Below, in pieces: positions 39,506 through 51,375 of a stretch of DNA of 64,000 nucleotides (positions are counted from its first letter, which is position 1; each line of letters starts with the position of its first letter). This DNA comes from Apostichopus japonicus (Eukaryota > Echinodermata > Holothuroidea > Aspidochirotida > Stichopodidae): positions 5,294,501-5,358,500 of the forward strand of contig NC_092569.1 in NCBI RefSeq assembly GCF_037975245.1, given 5' to 3'. The notes below the pieces were generated by a model. The model saw only the letters and a program-made list of their open reading frames with translations, made no database searches and was not told the DNA's origin. The position numbers and the translations under genes are program-made.

Positions 39506-42500
39506 TGTAATCTCTATCGTTGGCCCTCAGAGCATGTCTCCTTCTATATTGTAAAACAAACTATTAATAGAAAGAAAACCTATAGATAAAGTTTTTTCTT
39601 CATTTCTGAAAGTTCCTTCAAGTTGATGTTATGTCGATGCTGACATTAAGAACTCTTCACACAATATGCTTAGATTGAAGTTATTGGGAGGGCGAGGGGG
39701 GCTGTTTTAAACTTTGATGCAGGTAAAGACACGACGAAATGTATGGAGCCCATGTCAGACCTTTGCAAACCAAATAAGGCCTACATATAGTAATATGGAA
39801 AAGAAAAGAAAAGAGAAGTGAAAAGATATGAGTAGGCCATGCAGCAGCTGTGATCGACAGTAGACCATTTCCTCAGCCTTATGCGTATTATCGACAAAAA
39901 GTAATGATCGGAGAATTACCATGCAGAAGGAAAGAAACTTCCCAAAAATAAGTTGCTATAGACTTAACACGATAACGTGCTGTACGTAATCAGTTATTGC
40001 AATCGCTACAATCATTCATTTGTGTCTTTTTAAGAATGATGGACATTATTATGATTAGAATGTCAGTTCACACGTTTATTTACTTCTAAGCTTGTATATT
40101 TTTGTCTAATTGTTTACTACTTCTCGACCAACAGAGATAACCGAGAGCCATTCGCATTCCTGTCAACCTAATGGACTGATTATCCCGACATGTCGTGTGA
40201 GGGTTCTGAACACTTGTCATAAAAAACACTCGCGAATAAGGAAAACCCACCGCCAGCCACGTAGTCAACTAGACCATCGTCATGGTGACGGTATCACTGG
40301 CCGGTCATCCCACTGCAAGTATTCAGGTAGGCGTATTTGCTTGTTTGTTTTTCACCGTCGCCGATCTTTGGACAATCTTCCGTTAGTGATTTTCGATGTT
40401 TGCCGTTGACTATTTTCGAGGAATCCCTTGGAATGAGTCATTTGGTAAACGAAACAAGTAAACTGTTCATCTTGTCACACATCGCAAGAAATATAGAGTT
40501 AAAAGAGGGCAGACTGCTACTACTAGAACGTACCGACTTAAAAGCTGTATCTTCCGTGCATGTTTTTTCCCCTTTATTACCCAAATAGGTGTATAGAGTG
40601 TGTCAGTTTACCTTGTGCGGACTTTTCATGCTAGCTTAATCTTACAAGTAACTCTCACATAAATCTCTATATGCGAGGCCACGTTCTTGTTTGAAATAAC
40701 CTCGTTTTTGTATAAAAAAAAAAATTGTCATCCCGTATAGTTTGAGGTGGAAAGTGTTGTTGTTGTGACAAGTTAAAGAAAAAAGAAATAAGGACAGGCG
40801 CAGGTCAAGGGGAGAAGTAGCTACTCGAGAAATTCCTACAGAGCAGTAAATTGAATTCAGAGATGACTTACACAATTAGGTGTGAAGAACCCAATCAAGG
40901 ATAGGCTAAATCTATCAATATAGCAATCACGCAATGGATACCGCCGGTGGGGATTTAAATCAAGACCCGCTTAGAATATGAGTAAAGCAGTTGATAATAC
41001 CGTGGAATTGATAATAACTACTGCAGATCGGCCGGGAACTAAGCATGGAAGGTCACGTGGTACATAGCCACTCGCTGCAACGGCAGCAAAATAGTGTACC
41101 CATGAAGTGTCGTTCTAATTTCCAATGCTCCTTTTTTCTTAGTTCAAGTGATGTCGAGGCATCTTTTGAGGTCAATTGATCCAATTTCCTGTGTCCACTT
41201 TTCTCATGATTAAAGCCTATACATTTTCAATATTGCAACTTATTAGCTTGATAGGATTATGTTGATGAAAAGAAATCAAGATCCTAAAATTTGTTATTTT
41301 TGTTGGTTTTATTTGCTAAGCCTGTTGGGTTGTTAAACGACTTTGATGATACAACCGATACGTTGAAACTGATGAAACCAGAAATACTCTCTTCGTAAAA
41401 ACAATTTGTAAACTTAATTTCGACTTTCACATATACGCACTCGTACATTCCGTCTCATTCCTCGTATAATAATTTTGATCTTCATTAAATTAGAGGAGTT
41501 CACCAATCATTCTCAACGCATATCCACGGCATCTTTTCTAAAAAGTCGTGATCGATAGTGTATAAGATTAAGGAACATCTCGACTTCTCTAGGGCGTGCC
41601 AACCCGTCCCCTTCCCGCCCCCTCCCCGCCCCCCCCCCCGTTTACATAGGTCGATGACTATTTCACACTGCCCTGGACGTTGGTCTTCTCCATGGAGCTC
41701 CTGAACCTTTTCAACTTTTCCCGTCTAATTAGAAGTGATCAGTTCGACCGACCGTCAGATGACTAGTTTCATACGGTATCTAATGCAGGAGGTATCTGTT
41801 GTACAAATAGCTGAACCGTAAGGTCATTCAGCTGCTGTAGCAGTAGACATAATCTCCAGTCATCGTCATCATCATCATTAGGGATGAGTCAATCTTGTTG
41901 ATGATAGGGGAACCCTGGGAGACGACGAGCTGCTCTAGTCGGTTGTTTCTCTCTCTCTCTTTCATTGACCTGATGAGCAAAACTCGTCGTCATTGCATTG
42001 GAATTCAAGGTGTGCTTGCTACAAGTTAGAGATACTTCTTCACCTGGAAGGTGGGAATGTCTACATGATACGAAAAGGTGCACAAATAGAAACGGACCAC
42101 TGGGAGCATAATTGGTCTCTAATCACACTGATGAGGAAGATGTGTAATCGATGTTTGATGACAGGCTGACGTCATCAATGGCGCCATCAAATAAACGAGA
42201 AAAAAAACTGAGGGGGTTTGATACTTATTTGACGTAAAATCATTTACACGGGTCAGACTTTCCGAGTTTCCTTTTGGGCGTGATATTTCAACTGCGATTA
42301 AGATACGATAGCTTGTTAGGGAAGGGTGTAACTACTCTCTATCTGATGAACCAAACTCTGTTTTTGATATCATATATATAAATTACTAACTGTGGTCTAA
42401 TATGTGCAAAGACGGCGGAAATTAACAAAGTGGGGGTGGGGGGCGGGGGGGTAGGGGCGAATTCCTTTGAAGAATGCTAAGAATATTTAAGACCACCCCT

Positions 42501-45333
42501 CCTTTCTTAACTCCTGCTCACAGTATCATTCGGGGGATTGTTGTGCATGTAAGGGTCATTACAAAAGCCTTATAACCGTGTTTGCAGCAAACTTTCTCGT
42601 CACTTTTATTGGTGTGTAGTACTGCACTGTAACTGTCAAGACGGCCTGTTTAATATGTCGTTAAAAACAATATCAACACACCGCCAAGATTACAGTTTCT
42701 ACATAGGTGCAAATCTAGGCTTCACACTGGTTGGTGAAGTCATTAATTGATATATGCTAATCACAACTTCTTGCTAATTGGTTTTTTTCCCCCTTTATTT
42801 TGCAAGACTTGATACTTTTATTTCGAATTCTTACGAAATATGCCCTAGTTATGTTAATGACACCATGCTGGTCTTAAACCTAGCCATATTCTCAGTTCAT
42901 TTTTGTTGATGACTTTCTTCGCTTAACGGTATTTTATATCTTTAAATGCTTTCGTTGCTTTAGATGCTTGTTCGCAGGGGTAGAGGTGGAGGGAGGGTAC
43001 TGGACGTTTTTTCTCCTTATCACCTTTAATCCCCCATGACGTCCGAAGAATTCCCGTATATAGGCTACAATTATCTAGCCTATATAGGCTATGTGTTATT
43101 TGATTTCGTGATCTCCCATGTGACATTAATTTGACACGGAACTAAGGATTTGTTTCTTCTTCATGTTTTCAACTAAAAGGGTTTCTTGATAGATTTCATC
43201 TGCAATCAAGTCAAATAAAAACCAAATTAGGGGCGTTGGTAACCGAAAATCGTATTTAAGAGCAGTTACACTGCAGAAGTAAGAAGTAATGGTTGTTATA
43301 GGTTGTAACTAGACACGTGATTTATTTTTAAATGAACAAGACAAACGTTTGCGAAGGGTTTCAAATATTTTTACACAAAGGTGAAAAAAGGTGATCTGAG
43401 ACATAGAACGAATGAAAGAATGGAAGGTTGGATAGATTTAGCGACACAATGGAAATGTAAAAAATAATAATAATACCCGGTACTGTATTTATTTTTTATT
43501 GTTTTTTATTGTTATTATCTGGTACCCCTGTAGGCTTCCTCCGTTTAACTAAAACCAGTATAATATTTTATAATGGATGGATTTAACTCCCCGTGAATTT
43601 TGTGTTATACATTACATCAATAGCCTTTTTTTTCTTCAAACGTTGGCCTCATTTTATACCTTGGCTGTTCCATTTTATTGCCTGCCTTTAATTGGAGATG
43701 TAACTTTAAATTTGAAATATTGCCAGGGTACCTCCCCCCCCCCCCACCCCATCTTATCAACATGTAAGATAAGCAATAATTTTGTCCCATTTATCAAGTG
43801 AAGTTTTTAATATTAAAACAATAACAAACCTTCACGTAACATTTAATAAGAGATGAGATCGCTCCCACCGGGTATATAGTTAATGGACCTCTTGCAACAG
43901 GGACCAAAATGCGCATGATTTATCATGTCCACAATTGGAGCGTGTTTTTGTATTTAGTCTGGTACCAACAATCTTTTCTAATTTGTCATAATTAATCGAT
44001 CGCTCCCTTTGTTTTTGTTCAGGTCATCTTGGATCTGGCGTGACATATCATTTTTCATATCCCTATCAATGATTACTTAATTTCTTGAGCCTTTTAATGG
44101 CCCATCGTTTTGGGCCCTTCCGTCTTCCGGGAGCAAAGGGGCACCCTAGGTCAGGTTCCTTGGGTAAATATGAGCTTTGACAAGAAGAAAAAAGGGAAAA
44201 AAAGAAGGCCAGTATCGTCTGGCTGGAGGTTTGCAGTTTATAGACGTTCTGTATTTGTTCTATCTTGTTTACAAGAAAAGATCATCAAATAATAAATGAT
44301 TATGGTTTCTTTGAGTAGTCTTCTTCACAAAACCGTAATAGACTTTTATCTGACTTTGGTATTTTTTGTTGGTTTGGTTTGGTTTGATCTGGTTTAATTA
44401 AATTTATGGATGTCATCTAAGATGTAATTGGTCCTTCAGTATAATCAATTTGCACAAGTATATACTTGAGAGTTTTATCCTTATTAGTATAATCTTTCGA
44501 CGCCTTCTTTAAATATTTTAATTTCTTTTCATTTTGTGTGTGTGCGTGTGTGTGTATTTGTCTGTGTGTTTGTCTGTGTGTATAGTTTAGTTCAATTTCT
44601 TCGCCCGTGTCTCATATTATCATTCGACGTATTCAAATTATCAAGACATATAAAATGTAATTATAAAACCATCGAAATACTTAACGAATTTCAAAAAATA
44701 GTTTATTAAACATTAGATATAATTAATTAACATTAACTTTTGTTACAAACATTAATTGAAAAAGTACGGTCACGATGATGAATTTGATTGGCCAAATACT
44801 CGATCGAATTGATTGAAATTTTCAATCTTTACAGTGACATAATATATACTGGTAGTCCTATGTATATAGCACCGCCACGCATACACATACAAATTAAAAA
44901 TAAAGGTTAACTGAACTTAATTATCGCAATTATTTTCCCAGAGTATAAAACATGCCAAATTCAATGGAAACTAAATCATGTGAACTAATTAGTTACTAAA
45001 AATGTGGCAGATTGTTTACAAATGTTTTCAATCGGTCTAAAAGTCGTTCAGTTGGGGTCGACTGATTGAACGCATAATATTCCCACGGAAATTGTCATAT
45101 CTAGTAAGTGGAGTTTTTTTTTTTATATTAAAAAGTGCATTTCTGGGTTACCTTTACGAACCCATGTTAGGCGAAAGAAAGGAAACCCCTGTTTATCATA
45201 TTGTGTAACTGCGCGTCGTACCTCAATGTAAAACTCATCATCGACAAGTAATGTATAACGAAATAAACACGTATATGACGATGTAGGACATCAGGGGTTA
45301 ATATGAGTTATAGCTATAGTCTGCATCTCGTCC
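39487..45333. other. Noncoding stretch
   Basis: I recognise no gene. C runs lie at 41629-41639 and 43734-43745. A 16-bp perfect palindrome TAGCCTATATAGGCTA lies at 43076-43091. A GTTTGGTTTGGTTTG tract lies at about 44370 and a TG-rich microsatellite at about 44538-44580. The plus-strand frames at 40110-40409 and 40337-40588 are free of repeats but unrecognised. Confidence 0.6.
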
Positions 45334-45387
45334 AGACATATAGACAGACAGACAGACGGACACACAGACAGAAAGACAGACAAACAT
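45334..45387. repeat. GACA-type microsatellite
   Basis: An imperfect run of GACA tetranucleotides with interruptions (GACAGACAGACAGACGGACA and similar). Confidence 0.85.
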
Positions 45388-45549
45388 AGTTTAATTCAAC
45401 GAAAAGTATGTCCTCTGTAAACGTTACATTCATTAGTGTGTTTTCTAGGGTAAGTAAACAACCATCAATCTTTGAATATCGTGCGATGTAGTCGCTTTGT
45501 TTTCTAATTAATTTTCACGAACATAGCACAAGAATGAACTTTCTTTCTT

Positions 45550-46027
45550 ACGCTTTGCTCCCTGATCTTGTATGCAATGTATGTCTGCATGTATATACAT
45601 ACGACTGTTATATCTTTTGCTCCCTGATCTTGTCTGCAATGTACGTCTGTATGTATATGCCTACGTCTGTTACCTTTTGCTCCCTGATGTTGTCTGCACT
45701 GTACGTCTGTATATTATGCATACGTCTGTTACCTTTTGCTCCTTGATGTTGTCTGCAATGTACGTCTGTATATTATACATACGTCTGTTACCTTTTGCTC
45801 CTTGATGTTGTCTACAATGTACGTCTGTATATTATACATACGTCTGTTACCTTTTGTTCCGTGATGTTGTCTGCACTGTACGTCTGTATATTATACATAC
45901 GTCTGTTACCTTTTGCTCCTTGATGTTGTCTGCAATGTACGTCTGTATATTATACATACGTCTGTTACCTTTTGTTCCGTGATGTTGTCTGCAATGTACG
46001 TCTGTATGTTATACAAACGTCTGTTAC
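45550..46027. repeat. Minisatellite, 59-62-bp unit, eight copies
   Basis: The anchor TTTTGCTCC or TTTTGTTCC recurs with spacings of 62, 60, 59, 59, 59, 59 and 59 bp, each followed by TGATGTTGTCTGCAATGTACG and a TATATTATACATACGTCTG segment. The first two units are longer and more diverged, while the later ones are nearly identical. Variant bases (GCTCCTTG versus GTTCCGTG) alternate in the last three units, pointing to growth by two-unit blocks. The open frames across the array are repeat artefacts. Confidence 0.95.
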
Positions 46028-47317
46028 GGTACATTTTCGTATGACATTCAGAAAAAAATCAGAGGACCAGTCAAATTTTCGATGAAGACTGGGTGAAATC
46101 ATCAATGTTGGTATTAATTAATTTCTTGTTCATAGATAAGTGTTTTTTGCAACCTCTGTAAAGAGAGAGGGAATACCATGGAAAAAGAAAAATTTAAGGA
46201 CTTGCTTAAGTCGTCACTCCTGCTTCAAAAGGAAAATAAAACCCTAATCCCTCAAACTGGTTGATAAAGCGGACCCCAATCTATCACTCATGTTAACGAT
46301 GATGGCTACGAGGTTTATTTCTCCTTTTTATAATAAAGCGACTCGACACAAAGCAACGTTTATGGGTGTCAGAGGGACGAGAAGGGGAAAGGTGCGGGGT
46401 CAGTTGGAGGAGGGAGGAGAAAGAGGGGGAGGCGTTGGTCTATTTCGTCAACTTTGGCCAGGGAACACTAAAATTTTAAAAAACCGTAATTGTCATCTGC
46501 GGTTTAAATTCATCCATTCATCATATTATACCATGGACATTTTCAACCCATTCAAAATCGGCCCCTGTACGTCTATTGGACGTAAACCTTTCAACTTCAT
46601 ATACAGTTGATGTGAGGCAATAATATGCTTCTTTCCTTGGTGTACTTTTGCCTATTTCCTGTGCCTCCATTCAACCCATGGAACCCCTCAACGGTTGTCA
46701 AATATTGCCACTGTCAATATACAGTTCTGTGATTATGTTTTCATAAATTTTAATATCATTTACAGTGTAAACGATCCATTCAATCAGGCGGTATACTTCT
46801 TTCTTTATTAATTTCATTTACTAAGCTGCTGGCTATAAGATGAGTTATTGCGTTTGTCTTGTCAGCGTACACAAATTGTAAGCCTTTGAACAAAATGAAG
46901 TACCTCAATGTGAAAAACCTGTGTTTTTTTGGTTGGTTCCGTTCTTACAAGGTGTATGCATACATCTTGAATCATAATAACGCCCCCCCCCCCCCTCCAT
47001 ACCATAACCATTACAAGAAACGTCTTGAAAGGGGAATCCAGTTTGCTTCGTTTCATTAAAAAAACGACTTTAAACAACAGCATATTTATCTTGTTATGCA
47101 ATGACATTATTTGTACAGTATTCCATCAGTTTCTGCGCAACCGAAGCACTTTTATTTTTAGCCCCAAGCCCACCCACCACCACCCTTCCAGGCCCCTACA
47201 GTAGTATTTTACAAAGCAGCACACGGCAGGGAATGCGAAATTTATATCTTTTCTATAGCAACGGAGAATTGCTTGTAATTAAGAACGTGCACACTTCTGT
47301 GAGGAAAGTACAAATGA

Positions 47318-47320
<3 letters not shown>
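46028..47320. other. Noncoding stretch
   Basis: I recognise no gene. A purine-rich, G-rich segment lies at about 46370-46435 inside a 106-codon plus-strand frame without domain. A 13-base C run lies at 46983-46995. Confidence 0.65.
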
Positions 47321-47378
<58 letters not shown>

Positions 47379-47521
47379 ATATATATATATATTAACTATA
47401 TATATATATTAACTATATATATATATAGTTAATATATATATATAGTTAATATATATATATATATATATAGTAATATATATATATATATATATATATATAA
47501 TAACTATATATATATATATAC
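47321..47521. repeat. AT-rich array containing a 90-bp perfect palindrome
   Basis: About 200 bp of alternating AT are broken by TAAACTA, TTAACTA, AGTTAAT and AGTAATA islands. Islands on the left half read TTAACT and those on the right AGTTAA, in mirrored positions. The segment 47376-47465 is a perfect palindrome centred between 47420 and 47421, checked base by base. The fold continues imperfectly beyond it. Confidence 0.95.
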
Positions 47522-50478
47522 AGTAAGGAACAAATATACTCCTGTCATAAGTATAATTATATAATCTGAAATCTAGCCATAGGTCGAATTAACACCATTG
47601 GACATGAATTTCAATGAAATAAAACATTTATAGGGGAACTAGTGTAAAACGACGAACGTGCCCTCTCGTATTCTTTGTCATCAAGAAGTACAAAAGGTAA
47701 ATGAGACCGTTGAGAGACCTTAGGTCTGTATTATTGCTTACTTTAATGCAGTAAAGGCCCGAAGAAACACGTACATCGTCTACAGCGTAGTGTCAGGTAC
47801 CTCAAAGAGCCCTACCCTGGAGATGTCAAACACAGTCAATATATACAACTACAGTGATTCACCTATTACTGTGTGATTACACCAAAGCTATCCCTCAAAT
47901 ATAGGTCAACTCACAAGAGTCTCTTGGACCGACGACATCTCCCGAAGGATTTCCTAAGCAAAATATATGTAAAGCGTTATGATATACCTTTATGACCGTT
48001 CACGGTTTTCACTTATACCAAGAATTCATCATAATCTCTGATGATTTTTCGGATCTCTCTCATGTAGAGACTGTTTAAGGTTATCAAAAAAAGTGTCGAT
48101 ATTTCATCATCATCATCATTCGTTTTGTATTTCATTTTGTGTTTGCCATTTCTTCCCCTATTCTTTATCCATATACACATCATGCTGTATTTAACCGCTG
48201 TCATGATATATGGTCTATTATGATGTGTCTGAGGCATACATCAATAACAACTTCCGGAGGCAGACATATTAATGTTGCTAATGATGACAGGCTGGGATGA
48301 GTGAAAAGAGATCAGAGACAGAGCTAGGGATGAAGATGGCTCATGATTGACTGTGTGTGTATGGGGATATTTAACAGTGTTCATCGTGAACATGCCGTGC
48401 TGATATCGAACTGGAAGGAAACAGCTGTAGCCTTCATACATGAGCTTGTCTTAGGGACAATCCGCTAGTATACACATCTGAGGATGCCTTCAAAACTAAG
48501 TTGAGCCAGCCTTCAGATTTTAGCTTGTATTCACACCTAATCTAGCTTTCATACCCGAGTTTATAACAGGATGAGTTAGCTTTCAGATCTGAGCTAGCCT
48601 TCTCATCCGAGCTTGTCTCCAGATTTTAGCTTGTATTCACACCTAAGCTAGCTTTCAAACCCGAGTTTATAAACAAGATGAGTTAGCCTTCAGATCTGAA
48701 CTTGTCTTCAGATCTGAGCTTGTCTTCGCACCTGAGCTAGCTTTCATACCCGCGTTTATAACATGATGAGTTAGCTTTCAGATCTGATCTAGTCTTCCCA
48801 ACCGAGCTTGTCTTCAGATCTGAGCTTGTCTTCAGATCTGAGCTTGTCTTCACACCTGAGCTAGTCTTTATACTCTGAGCAAGTTGTCGGATCTCGAATA
48901 TTTATAAGATTAAGGACTACTTGAAGTTTTACCTGAATTTATGATACACTATAACGCATGCGCGGAGCTGAGGGGAACTTTTGTTTGCTATGTGCTGTTT
49001 CACTAGTAACTTGGAAAACTAGCTCGTGTGATACCTACTGACCTTCAGTAAACATACATGTCCCTCAGACTAATTTAGATTTTCATGACCTTCATGTAAC
49101 ATTCACGCTTGGTTCATGTGCAGTGATCATCGCGCACGATACATAATTGAATTAAAGATGTAATGTCGTCTCAGCGGAATCCAACAATATTGTATGCCGG
49201 ATTTTGCATGACGTCACCGCATTCCCGGCCTTTTTTGAAGTTCGATTGGGAGAGCCGATAGTATTTAATATTTGGATAGTAAAAATGAAATAGTAAAACA
49301 CAGTAACGATGAGAACCAGTTACGGAACAACGTAGGTGAAAAATATGGTATCTGGCACCATCGTGTTTAGCAATACAAACTGCTGATTCAGCAATATAAT
49401 AAAGCCGATTCCTCATCTTTACATAGAACATGGCTTATGTTTCAGAAATCTCGTGAAAATAAATTCAAATTACTTGTAATTTGCATTTATTTCAGGAACG
49501 TATAGCTTGGTACGACTCGTTGCAGCAATTCATTATGATTCATTTGACTTCGGTCATTCATTTCGGGCAATTCGGACTTCGGACAATTCATTTGGCTTTG
49601 GTCAGCTTGCGGCTTTGATAAGCCCATGATGGCTTCTTCGTGAGCTCCTGCTTGCAGAAGGATCTAAAATACATACATACATTATATTTCATTCAAGCGG
49701 ACACGAAATTATGACATTGAGGTCTTGATTCCTCTATCTCACGAAGAATATCTTTGAAGTCAACTGAAAGGAGTTGATTGTGTTTATTTGTGTCAAATCT
49801 TGCCAAAAGATGCAGAAAACTGTCAGTCTATCGAAATCGGTCGGTAATCAAACACTGGATCCTGCTGTAAGCGACAGTTATTGTTTACGTATGTGGGAGG
49901 AAATATTTCGTGGAATAGACTCCTAGTGTACATGCATAGAAGCCTATACCACCCCACGTACACATTTGAAGACGAGAGCTACTATCCAGAAATAGCAGTT
50001 CTCTGTTTGAAAAAAAAACGGAAATTACGATATTTAAGCAAAAGTAATTAAAACAAATATTGAATAAAAAAACATGATTTGAATGTTCTAATTCACCAAC
50101 TTGGATCTGTGGTATCGGAACTTGGTTTAATCATCAGAGGGCTGACTGCCATTTTATAAGTATAGTAGTTCCCTGAGTGCCTGGTTAGTCAGTCATCTAT
50201 GCATGGGGGATCGGTGAGACACCTTCTCAATAAACCATTAGACCGAATCCATTTATATTTGTGGGTGGCAGTGCTTCACTTGTTTTGTGTCAATGATCTT
50301 TGGCAGTCTGTTGCCTATGATGATTGTTGGAACAAATTTCTTTAGCCCATAAATCCGATTTAACGGTTTGTAGTTTGCAGTGTCACTTGTGTCTTGTGTT
50401 TAACAGTGGTTTTAAAAGTTCAATGAGTGATATCGAACGCATGCATGTGACAGGAAGACTGCATGGTTTAACTCGGCA
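47522..50478. other. Noncoding stretch
   Basis: I recognise no gene apart from the minisatellite listed at 48436-48880. A short ATC repeat lies at 48103-48119. The segment at about 49653-49675 shares GGATCTAAAATACATAC with 35397-35413. The region 49540-49600 has repeated CATTTGACTTCGG and CATTTGGCTTTGG words. Confidence 0.6.
48436..48880. repeat. Nested minisatellite, 18-bp unit in larger blocks
   Basis: The basic unit resembles CTTCAGATCTGAGCTTGT. It alternates with variants such as TTCACACCTGAGCTAG and TTCATACCCGAGTTTATA. Larger blocks containing ACCTAAGCTAGCTTTCA and ACAGGATGAGTTAGC recur at about 106 and 89 bp, a difference close to one basic unit. That suggests block-wise duplication with gain or loss of single units. 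Confidence 0.88.
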
Positions 50479-50645
50479 TATAGCCTCAGCCACTCAGTAT
50501 ATAGCCTCAGTCACTCAGTATATAACATCAGTCACTCAGTATATAGCCTAAGTCACTCAGTATATAGCCTCAGTCACTCAGTATATAGCCTCAGTCACTC
50601 AGTATATAGTATAGTCACTCGGTATATAGCCTCAGTCACTCAGTA
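50479..50645. repeat. Minisatellite, 21-bp unit, eight copies
   Basis: Eight copies begin TATAGCCTCAGTCACTCAGT. The seventh is one base shorter (TATAGTATAGTCACTCGGTA). The 21-bp unit gives a 7-residue repeat in a 75-codon plus-strand open frame that stops inside the array. I do not regard it as coding. Confidence 0.93.
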
Positions 50646-50991
50646 TTGCAGCCAACATCTGGTAAGTTTCCCATGACTGACCGGCGAAGATTATAATCTT
50701 TAGGTATAGGACTTACATATGAAGACCCCCATAATCTGTTGTTAGGCCTATCGCTGGGGACAACACAAACAGACTTGAGTCTGACACTATAACAATATGG
50801 GCGGTATCGCATGATACCTGTAAAGTGTCATTTTCAGTAGAATAGTTGTGTACTGTATATACGTTAGACAGACTATATCATAACCACAATCGTCACAGCG
50901 AGGCACGATTTTTTTTCCTCTTCTTGTTTCCTTTTTTGTTGTTGCCAGGCATCAATTTGAATGAGTTTCCTTTATAGTGGCACACACCATC
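50646..50991. other. Noncoding stretch
   Basis: I see nothing recognisable between the minisatellite and the hAT-type element. Confidence 0.6.
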
Positions 50992-50999
50992 ATCTAGAT

Positions 51000-51367
51000 C
51001 AGGGTTTCCCTAACTTTATTTCCCCCCCCCCCCACGAAACCCCCCTGTGGATGTCGGAGTTGTCCACGAACCCCCAACTTTTCGAGACACGATCTGAGTC
51101 ATTATTATACTATAATACGCATAACATATTTATATATTTATCACATGCACGGTACAGTACTACTATATGGCAACATATGCGTATATGGAACGCGAAAAGA
51201 GTTTGTCGATAGGTACGACTTCTGTGCATTACTAACTTATATGATATATCAGATTTTAGTTCAACAAAAAAATACTCTAGTTCTGACTTTCAGAAACGTG
51301 TCACGAACTCCCTGGGATGGACTCATGCACCCCTGGGGATTCATGCACCCCAGTTAGGGAACCCCTG
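51000..51367. mobile_element. Non-autonomous hAT-type MITE
   Basis: The element is 368 bp long. The left end reads CAGGGTTTCCCTAACT and the reverse complement of the right end CAGGGGTTCCCTAACT, identical at 15 of 16 positions. The flanking 8-mers are ATCTAGAT (50992-50999) and ATCTACAT (51368-51375), a target duplication with one difference. The CAGGGGTTCCC-type ends plus an 8-bp duplication are characteristic of hAT elements. Inside are a 12-base C run near the left end and repeated CACCCC words near the right, but no transposase frame. The 83- and 70-codon plus-strand frames that overlap it cross the element boundary or its repeats and are not genes. Confidence 0.88.
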
Positions 51368-51375
51368 ATCTACAT

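Noticed and set aside
45550-46027. CRISPR-like array
   Set aside because: Units are directly adjacent without unique spacers, and the genome appears eukaryotic.
46290-46610. 106-codon plus-strand frame
   Set aside because: The middle is a G-rich low-complexity segment, and the rest shows no motif.
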